From NCBI GenBank assembly GCA_030426345.1, contig JAUHYU010000045.1:1-40022 (forward strand): a stretch of 40,022 nt of DNA, written 5' to 3'. The notes under the pieces are model-generated. The model was not told the DNA's origin and ran no database searches. It saw only the letters and a program-made list of their open reading frames with translations. How positions within the stretch are numbered: the stretch's first letter is position 1; each line of letters begins with the position of its first letter. Below are positions 34,560 through 40,022 of the stretch, piece by piece. This stretch comes from Bacteroidia bacterium. GTDB taxonomy: Bacteria; Bacteroidota; Bacteroidia; Cytophagales; Cyclobacteriaceae. The translations under genes and the position numbers were made by a program.

Positions 34560-34643
34560 GCGCACGTGGTGGAACTGGTAGACACGCCAGCTTGAGGGGC
34601 TGGTGCTTTAAGTAGTGTGGAGGTTCGAATCCTCTCGTGCGCA
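34560..34643 (+). tRNA. tRNA-Leu (anticodon GAG)
   Basis: An 84-base tRNA. The acceptor stem GCGCACG (34560-34566) pairs with CGTGCGC (34636-34642), with discriminator A. The anticodon stem CCAGC / GCTGG encloses the loop TTGAGGG, giving anticodon GAG (34594-34596), which reads CUC/CUU. A long variable arm follows, then the T arm GGAGG-TTCGAAT-CCTCT. No CCA is encoded. A promoter lies upstream and a terminator downstream, so it is transcribed alone. Confidence 0.97.
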
Positions 34644-34664
34644 CTTTTTAATCTCGGATACTTT

Positions 34665-34699
34665 AAAACCCTTTATAAGGTACTTATGAAGGGTTTTTT
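34665..34699 (+). terminator. Intrinsic terminator after tRNA-Leu
   Basis: Stem AAAACCCTT / AAGGGTTTT with a 15-base loop, T-tract at the 3' side. Confidence 0.85.
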
Positions 34700-34997
34700 A
34701 TTTTTCTTACTTTCTCTATCATCGCTATTATATCGTATTTTGTTGTGCAAATTGTATATCTAGATATCAACAGCTTTTTTTCTGCATGAGAATACCTTTT
34801 TATTCAAATAAGTACATAAAATAGGATATCGATTCGAGAAGGGTAGAATGTCATATGTTTACAGTATTTTAAATGTAGGCATACCAAGCCCTTAAGATTG
34901 CCGTAGTTAAAGCTGTTTTTTGTATTATGATTAGAAAATGTTGCAGTTTTTAACAGTATAATCCAAGTTCAATTGGAGCAACCATCTTGAAATCAGA
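34700..34997. other. Intergenic region upstream of the multi-PAS kinase
   Basis: About 300 AT-rich bases that should hold the kinase promoter. I see no exact TAnnTTTG box, no RNA gene and no copy of the dispersed motif. Confidence 0.4.
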
Positions 34998-37900
34998 ATG
35001 AAAGTACCCGATGTACCTGAAAACGAAATAGAGAGAATTCGAGAGCTTGAGTCCTTCAATGTTCTAGATACTATAGAAGAAGAATATTATGATTTTCTTA
35101 CTCTCATGGCTTCTGAGGTGTGTAAAACCAAAATATCTCTCATAAGCTTAGTAGACAAAGATCGACAGTGGTTCAAATCGCACCATGGTATAAATATCAG
35201 AGAAACACCGAAAGAATATGCCTTCTGTGCTCATGCCATAAACAATCCTCATGAAGTACTACTTGTTCCTGATGCCAGAAAGGATGATCGCTTTCAAGAC
35301 AACCCTCTTGTAACGGAAAATCCCTATGTTATATTTTATGTGGGTGTGCCCTTAATAACCGAAGCAGGTTTTCCCATTGGAACACTTTGCGCAATTGACG
35401 ACAAACCTAAAAAGCTGACAAAAAAGCAAGTCAGCAGCTTAAAAGCCCTGAGTAAGCAAGTTGTTAACCTATTGGAGCTAAGAAAAAAGAGATCTGAATT
35501 AGAATCAAAAAAAACTCAAATCGAGAGGTTCTTTGAAAGAAACTTAGGTTTATCATTAATAATCGGTATTGACGGCACTATTGTCAAGGCAAACAATCAT
35601 TGGCTTGATTTATTGGGATATTCTGTTGAAGAAGTAGTAGATAAGAATATAATGGCTTTTGTTCATCCTGATGACATAGTATCCGCTACAGAGGCACTAT
35701 CGAAACTTGAAAATCAAGAAGATATTTCAAAGTTCAATAATCGATTCCAAACGAAAAACGGTGAATTTAAGACGACGGAATGGAGTGCTTACCCAGATGG
35801 GGAATTTATCTATGCTACTGGAAGGGACATTACCAAAATTCTCGAAGAAAGAAGGCAGCTACATGCCATTGTCGCAAGAAATGAAGCCATAATGGCCTCG
35901 CTAAATAAGAATACAATCGTTTCTATTGCCGACGTGAAAGGAGATATTGTTTATACGAATGATGTTTTCTGTCAGGTCTCAGGATATGCAAAAGAGGAGT
36001 TAATCGGGAAAAACCATAGTATCGTTAATTCTGGGTATCATTCCAAATCATTTTGGAGTGACATGTGGAAAGCAATTTCGAAGGGCAAGTCTTGGAGAAA
36101 GGAAGTATGCAACATAGCTAAAGATAAAACCCTCTATTGGGTGGATACAGTCATTCAGCCAATTCTAAATGAACAGGGTGAAATTTATCAATTTATAGCT
36201 ATTTGCTATCTGACTACTAAAAGAAAGGAAGTTGAAAGGAAGCTAATCAAGACCCAAGAGCTATTACAGCAGGCTGGAGATATGTCGCGTATTGGTGCTT
36301 GGGAATTTGACTTAGTCAAAAATACCATTGACTGGTCATCGGTCACTAAGGAAATCCACGAAGTACCAAAAGACTTTGAACCAGATTTGGAATCCGGGAT
36401 TAATTTTTTCAAAGAAGGAGAAAGTCGCGATAAAATAACAGAAGTCGTCAATAGGGCCATTGAAAAAGGAGAGCCATATGATGTAGAGGTACAATTTATT
36501 ACCGCCAAAGGAAATGAATTGTGGGTGAGGGCTATGGGCAATGTAGAAATCAATAGTGGCATATGTACGAGGCTATATGGGACATTCCAAGACATTACAA
36601 AAACTAAAAAGGCAACCAAGCGCCAAGAACTGTTTATTGCTCAGGCGCCATCTGCCATGGCAATGCTTGACAGGGAACTTAGATATATAGCAGCTTCGCA
36701 AAAATGGGTTAATGATTATAATCTGAAGGATATTGATATAATAGGTCGGTCTCACTATGATATATTTCCCACGATTGGGAATGAATGGAAGAAAATTCAT
36801 CAAAAGTGCCTTGCAGGGGAAACCATAAAAATGGACGAAGATAGTTTTGAAACAGCCCACGGTGGTAAACACTGGCTGAAATGGGAAGTAAAGCCATGGT
36901 ATAATGAGCAGGATCAAATTGGTGGACTGCTCATGTTTTCAGAAGATATTACGGCAAAAAAAATTATTGAAGAAAAGTTAATTATTAGCGAAAGGGCTTT
37001 TAGGGGTAATTTTGAATATGCAGGAATAGGAATGGCCATCGTAAGCTTGAATGGCAAATGGTTAAAAGTGAATCAAAGGCTATGCGATAAATTGGGCTAC
37101 ACTGAAAAAGAACTATTGAATCTAACCTTTCAGGAGATAACTCACCCAGATGATTTGAATACGGATTTAAGCTTATTGAAAGAGTTGATAGCCGGAAACC
37201 GCATGCATTATCAAATGGAAAAAAGGTACTTTCATAAAAACGGAAAGACAGTTTATGTCATTTTATCAGTCTCGGCTGTTAAAGACAGTAATGGAGATAT
37301 TCTTCATTTTATTTCGCAAATTATCGATATCACGTTGCGCAAAGAAGCGGAATTGCAATTGGCCCATTCCCTTTCTAGAAACCAAGCTATACTTGATGCG
37401 AGTACACAAGTATCAATTATCGAAACAGACGTACATGGGGTCATACAGACCTTTAACAAAGGAGCTATAAATATGCTCGGCTATTCTGCTGATGAGATTG
37501 TACAGAAGCAGACACCGCAAGTCATGCATTTGTCGTCTGAAATAGCAGCACGAGGTAAGGAGCTATCTGATGAATTGGGTGTGCCTATCAACGGTTTTGA
37601 CACATTTGTCGTTATGGCTCAAAAGGAGGGTAGCGAAGTAAGAGAATGGACATACGTTCATAAAAATGGGGAGCATTTTCCGGTGCTATTAACTGTAACA
37701 CCTATCTATTGGGGTAAAGAAATCACTGGCTACCTAGGTGTAGCTGCAGATATTCGCCCTTTAAAGAAGGCCGAAGAAGAACTAAAACTTGTGCTTAATC
37801 TAACGAAAGATCAGAACCAAAGACTGAATAACTTCGCTCATATAGTATCACATAACTTGAGGAGTCACTCTGGCAACCTTAACAGCTTGTTGAAATTTCT

Positions 37901-38489
37901 GTTTGATGAGCAACCTCAATTAAAAGAACTAAAAGTACCGCAACTTATTAATACTGCAGCTGACAACTTAAAAGAAACAATTCAACACTTGTCGGAAGTG
38001 GCAATGCTCAATACAAATGAACAAAAAAGCCTGACTCTGATTGATCTATCAAAAGTGACAGAAAAGGCTGTTGACAATGTATCCGCTTTAGCCAAAGAAG
38101 GTGGAGTTAGTATCATAAACGAGATGCAAGACAACATCACGGTACTTGGAATCCCTGCGTACATGGATAGTGCTGTGTTGAATTTTCTCACGAATGGCAT
38201 AAAGTATCGTGCTGAAAAGCGGAAGTCTTTTATTAGACTTTCTACCAGTATTGATAAGAACTTCCTCATTTTGCATATTGAAGACAATGGGCAAGGCATT
38301 GATTTGGAGAGACACGGTCATAAATTATTTGGAATGTACAAAACCTTTCATGCACATGAGGATGCCCGAGGAGTTGGTTTGTTTATTACAAAAAACCAAG
38401 TAGAATCCATGGGAGGATTAATTGAAGTAGAGAGCAAAGTCAATGTTGGCACCACATTTAGTATATGTTTCCAACATGAAAAAAATTGA
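34998..38489 (+). CDS. Sensor histidine kinase: GAF plus about six PAS domains, HisKA, HATPase
   Basis: A 1163-residue cytoplasmic kinase without membrane helices. A GAF domain (about 1-165, VPENEIERIRELESFNVLDT, FCAHAI) opens the protein. PAS domains follow at about 175-285, 288-410, 420-535, 540-655, 665-785 and 790-925, several with clear PAC ends (GYLGVAADI, TGRDITK). The HisKA dimerisation helix has the phosphorylated His952 in AHIVSHNLRSHSGN, the divergent form seen in bacteriophytochrome-like kinases. HATPase_c covers about 1050-1163 (LNFLTNGIKYR, EDNGQGIDL, GVGLFITKNQVE). There is no receiver in the protein; the overlapping downstream gene supplies one. The input signal is unknown. 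Confidence 0.94.
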   Translation: MKVPDVPENEIERIRELESFNVLDTIEEEYYDFLTLMASEVCKTKISLISLVDKDRQWFKSHHGINIRETPKEYAFCAHAINNPHEVLLVPDARKDDRFQDNPLVTENPYVIFYVGVPLITEAGFPIGTLCAIDDKPKKLTKKQVSSLKALSKQVVNLLELRKKRSELESKKTQIERFFERNLGLSLIIGIDGTIVKANNHWLDLLGYSVEEVVDKNIMAFVHPDDIVSATEALSKLENQEDISKFNNRFQTKNGEFKTTEWSAYPDGEFIYATGRDITKILEERRQLHAIVARNEAIMASLNKNTIVSIADVKGDIVYTNDVFCQVSGYAKEELIGKNHSIVNSGYHSKSFWSDMWKAISKGKSWRKEVCNIAKDKTLYWVDTVIQPILNEQGEIYQFIAICYLTTKRKEVERKLIKTQELLQQAGDMSRIGAWEFDLVKNTIDWSSVTKEIHEVPKDFEPDLESGINFFKEGESRDKITEVVNRAIEKGEPYDVEVQFITAKGNELWVRAMGNVEINSGICTRLYGTFQDITKTKKATKRQELFIAQAPSAMAMLDRELRYIAASQKWVNDYNLKDIDIIGRSHYDIFPTIGNEWKKIHQKCLAGETIKMDEDSFETAHGGKHWLKWEVKPWYNEQDQIGGLLMFSEDITAKKIIEEKLIISERAFRGNFEYAGIGMAIVSLNGKWLKVNQRLCDKLGYTEKELLNLTFQEITHPDDLNTDLSLLKELIAGNRMHYQMEKRYFHKNGKTVYVILSVSAVKDSNGDILHFISQIIDITLRKEAELQLAHSLSRNQAILDASTQVSIIETDVHGVIQTFNKGAINMLGYSADEIVQKQTPQVMHLSSEIAARGKELSDELGVPINGFDTFVVMAQKEGSEVREWTYVHKNGEHFPVLLTVTPIYWGKEITGYLGVAADIRPLKKAEEELKLVLNLTKDQNQRLNNFAHIVSHNLRSHSGNLNSLLKFLFDEQPQLKELKVPQLINTAADNLKETIQHLSEVAMLNTNEQKSLTLIDLSKVTEKAVDNVSALAKEGGVSIINEMQDNITVLGIPAYMDSAVLNFLTNGIKYRAEKRKSFIRLSTSIDKNFLILHIEDNGQGIDLERHGHKLFGMYKTFHAHEDARGVGLFITKNQVESMGGLIEVESKVNVGTTFSICFQHEKN
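38391..38411 (+). repeat. Degenerate dispersed motif copy
   Basis: AAAAACC, spacer AAGT, AGAATCCATG. Two mismatches; in the kinase 3' end. Confidence 0.45.
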
Positions 38490-38874
38490 TATTATCTGTA
38501 TCATTGATGATGATCCAATTCATGTCTTTTTCACCCAAGAATCTTTAAAAGAGGCTGAAATAGGGGCTTCAATAGTAGTCTATGAAAATGGCAAGGATGC
38601 TTTTGATAACCTTAAATTATTAATAACAAAAGAAAAGGACATCCCTGATCTGATTTTGTTGGACATAAACATGCCGATCTGGGATGGCTGGGATTTCCTA
38701 GATGAGTTTACCAAAATACCCGTGGATAAAAAAATAACCATTTATGTAGTTTCCAGTTCCAGCAACCCTCAGGACATGCAAAAAGCAAAAACATATGAAC
38801 AGGTTAGTAATTTTATAGTCAAGCCCATATCTATGGAGACACTAAAAAAAGAATTGCAAAATTACCATGATTGA
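38476..38874 (+). CDS. Single-domain response regulator (CheY-like)
   Basis: A 132-residue receiver domain with no output domain. Acidic pocket DDD near residues 11-13, phospho-acceptor Asp63 in LILLDINMPIWDGW, a Ser/Thr switch in YVVSSSS, and the conserved lysine in FIVKPIS. This form (IIDDDPIHVFFT, WDGWDFL) is typical of Bacteroidota regulators encoded next to PAS kinases. The ATG at 38476 overlaps the kinase end by 14 bases, so the two are translationally coupled. An upstream in-frame ATG at 38443 would add 11 residues and is less likely. A terminator follows. Confidence 0.93.
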   Translation: MKKIDIICIIDDDPIHVFFTQESLKEAEIGASIVVYENGKDAFDNLKLLITKEKDIPDLILLDINMPIWDGWDFLDEFTKIPVDKKITIYVVSSSSNPQDMQKAKTYEQVSNFIVKPISMETLKKELQNYHD

Positions 38875-38904
38875 CCTCCTTTAACCTGTTGTCATTTTCT
38901 TTCT

Positions 38905-38933
38905 AAGCCCTCATGGATTTTGAGGGCTTTTTT
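38905..38933 (+). terminator. Intrinsic terminator containing an exact motif copy
   Basis: Stem AAGCCCTCA / TGAGGGCTT with a seven-base loop and six T. On the minus strand 38912-38932 reads AAAAAGC, spacer CCTC, AAAATCCATG, an exact motif match that forms the 3' arm and loop. It separates the response regulator from the convergent surface-protein gene. Confidence 0.9.
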
Positions 38934-38990
38934 GTGCGTCAAATTTTCAAAACAACTCAGAAAATACTTCCCCAATTCGTATTTATAGAC

Positions 38991-40022
38991 TTATGGATTT
39001 GGATCTATAACCCATCCATAAGCGTTCCTGAGTTCGCGCAACTTAACCAATGTTTCCTCGGAAGGAGGACCTATCAATGGACGATAAGGATCTGGATCAT
39101 CAGGATTAAATGCCCAAGGGTCGTAATTTCGAAGATATAATCTTCCATCCTTTATGTTCTTACTGATCGCATTGGCATAAATATTATTGATAAGAGTGTC
39201 AATAGCACTGGTGGTCATTGGACTATCTGGTCCATCAATCCAAAGATCATTTATCTCATGACTGATTGGCAGATTGATTTTTTCAACATCATTGAGGCCA
39301 TATGCAAGGACAATGCTTCTGATCTTGGAGTTGTATGTAAAGTCCAGAGTTTTAGGTGATCTCCCTGAAGCCCACATTGCAAAACGAACCAATTCTGGCA
39401 AGTGTTCCAGATTTAATTCAGATATCATACCTTTATCATAAAAAGTTAAGTAATCTATTGCTTGAAGATCACCTGTAATACTTACAAAATAATCCCCTTC
39501 AGACGGATAAGAATGGCCTCTAAATTCATAGGAATCCATATTATAGGAATCTGAGGTACTATCTCCCCAATCAATCGTAATATTGGCACCTGAGGGTAAT
39601 GTAAACTCTAATTGAAAAAAATTATCAGGATAAGGTGCTGGTGGCGTATTGCTAACATGCGCCAGCATCGTAAGCGCAGGTTCTAAATATACTTTCAAAG
39701 GTTTGTTGTCGAGTTCGACATTGAGGTCGGTGATATTAAACTCGCGGGTGAATCGGGCGTACCCGTTTTTGATTACCACCAGTGAGTAAGTGCCATCAGC
39801 CTCCCCTTGAAAGGATAGTAGGTTTGTTTTGTCTTTGAGGTCAAAAGAGCGGACGGTGTCCGTGCCGTTCAGGATGTGGGCGGTGGCAGAAGCAAGGCTG
39901 AACTGTCCATCTTCTTCCGTAAACACAGACAGTTGAAAGGTATTGACAATCCCGATATTGAATGAAAGGTACCCAAAATCTTCAGGCACTCTTTGGTTGG
40001 CATCCACAACTTCCATCTCAAT
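38991..40022 (-). CDS. Surface protein with PKD-like and leucine-rich-like segments, N-terminus outside window
   Basis: The C-terminal part (at least 343 residues, open to the window edge) of a probable secreted protein. A carboxypeptidase-regulatory-like strand segment (ATAHILNGTDTVRSFDL, GTYSLVVIKNGYARFTREFNI) is followed by a PKD-like segment (ITIDWGDSTSDSYNM, HSYPSEGDYFVSITG). Then comes a leucine-rich-like stretch (ISELNLEHLPELVRFAMW, SIVLAYGLNDVEKINLPISH) of the type found in BspA-like proteins. It ends GWVIDPNP with no T9SS sorting domain, so it may be lipid-anchored through its unseen N-terminus. Function unknown; probably cell-surface. Confidence 0.75.
   Translation of the reverse strand: MEMEVVDANQRVPEDFGYLSFNIGIVNTFQLSVFTEEDGQFSLASATAHILNGTDTVRSFDLKDKTNLLSFQGEADGTYSLVVIKNGYARFTREFNITDLNVELDNKPLKVYLEPALTMLAHVSNTPPAPYPDNFFQLEFTLPSGANITIDWGDSTSDSYNMDSYEFRGHSYPSEGDYFVSITGDLQAIDYLTFYDKGMISELNLEHLPELVRFAMWASGRSPKTLDFTYNSKIRSIVLAYGLNDVEKINLPISHEINDLWIDGPDSPMTTSAIDTLINNIYANAISKNIKDGRLYLRNYDPWAFNPDDPDPYRPLIGPPSEETLVKLRELRNAYGWVIDPNP

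Noticed and set aside
1-40022. CRISPR arrays, insertion sequences, prophage or integrase genes, rRNA
   Set aside because: I looked for regularly spaced repeats, transposase motifs and phage genes and saw none; the dispersed motif is not regularly spaced.

Overview
The window is a chromosomal stretch of a Bacteroidota bacterium, most likely of the order Cytophagales. Supporting signs are a fused cbb3 oxidase subunit I/II, two secreted proteins with C-terminal type IX secretion (T9SS) sorting domains, several families typical of the phylum (GWxTD, DUF4136, DUF4251, DUF4212/symporter pair, LEA14-like lipoprotein), promoter -7 boxes of the TAnnTTTG type, and few Shine-Dalgarno sequences. I cannot name the genus from sequence alone.

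Layout. 1-5856 (+): a cbb3 cytochrome oxidase operon (end of ccoNO, ccoQ, ccoP, a SIMPL-domain gene, ccoG, ccoH-like, a SafE-like membrane protein). 5991-7993 (+): a two-gene sodium/solute symporter. 8055-9129 (+): a DUF4136 lipoprotein and a 50-residue membrane protein. 9185-13225 (-): an AmpG-like MFS transporter with a large extracytoplasmic insertion, a DinB-like protein, a HAD phosphatase and a methyltransferase. 13319-15307 (+): a GWxTD protein and an RlmB-type rRNA methyltransferase. 15316-17479 (-): a sulfatase and a SAM hydrolase (DUF62). 17573-18953 (+): PhoH and a GNAT acetyltransferase. 18958-21618 (-): a hybrid histidine kinase. 21864-25142 (+): ComEC, a PTPS/QueD-type enzyme and GTP cyclohydrolase I. 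25391-28045: a LEA14 lipoprotein (+), a DUF4251 protein (-) and a LamG-OmpA protein (-). 28354-34402 (+): three large exported proteins, including a dockerin/cohesin-like protein and a PA14-repeat protein, both T9SS cargo. 34560-34643 (+): tRNA-Leu(GAG). 34998-38874 (+): a GAF/multi-PAS histidine kinase overlapping a single-domain response regulator. 38991-end (-): a partial PKD-like surface protein.

Functional links. The first operon builds and services a high-affinity terminal oxidase. QueD/PTPS and FolE are consecutive enzymes on the pterin route from GTP. The kinase and receiver at 35-39 kb form a phosphorelay pair. The 28-34 kb block looks like a set of surface or adhesive proteins.

The most unusual signal is not a gene. 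It is a dispersed bipartite 21-nt motif, AAAAAGS-N4-AAAATCCATG with a fixed 4-nt spacer, present in at least 11 near-perfect copies on both strands. Copies lie inside genes, across a start codon, between genes and in terminator hairpins. This distribution resembles the DNA uptake sequences of Pasteurellaceae and Neisseria, and the window also carries a ComEC homologue. I treat that function as a hypothesis.
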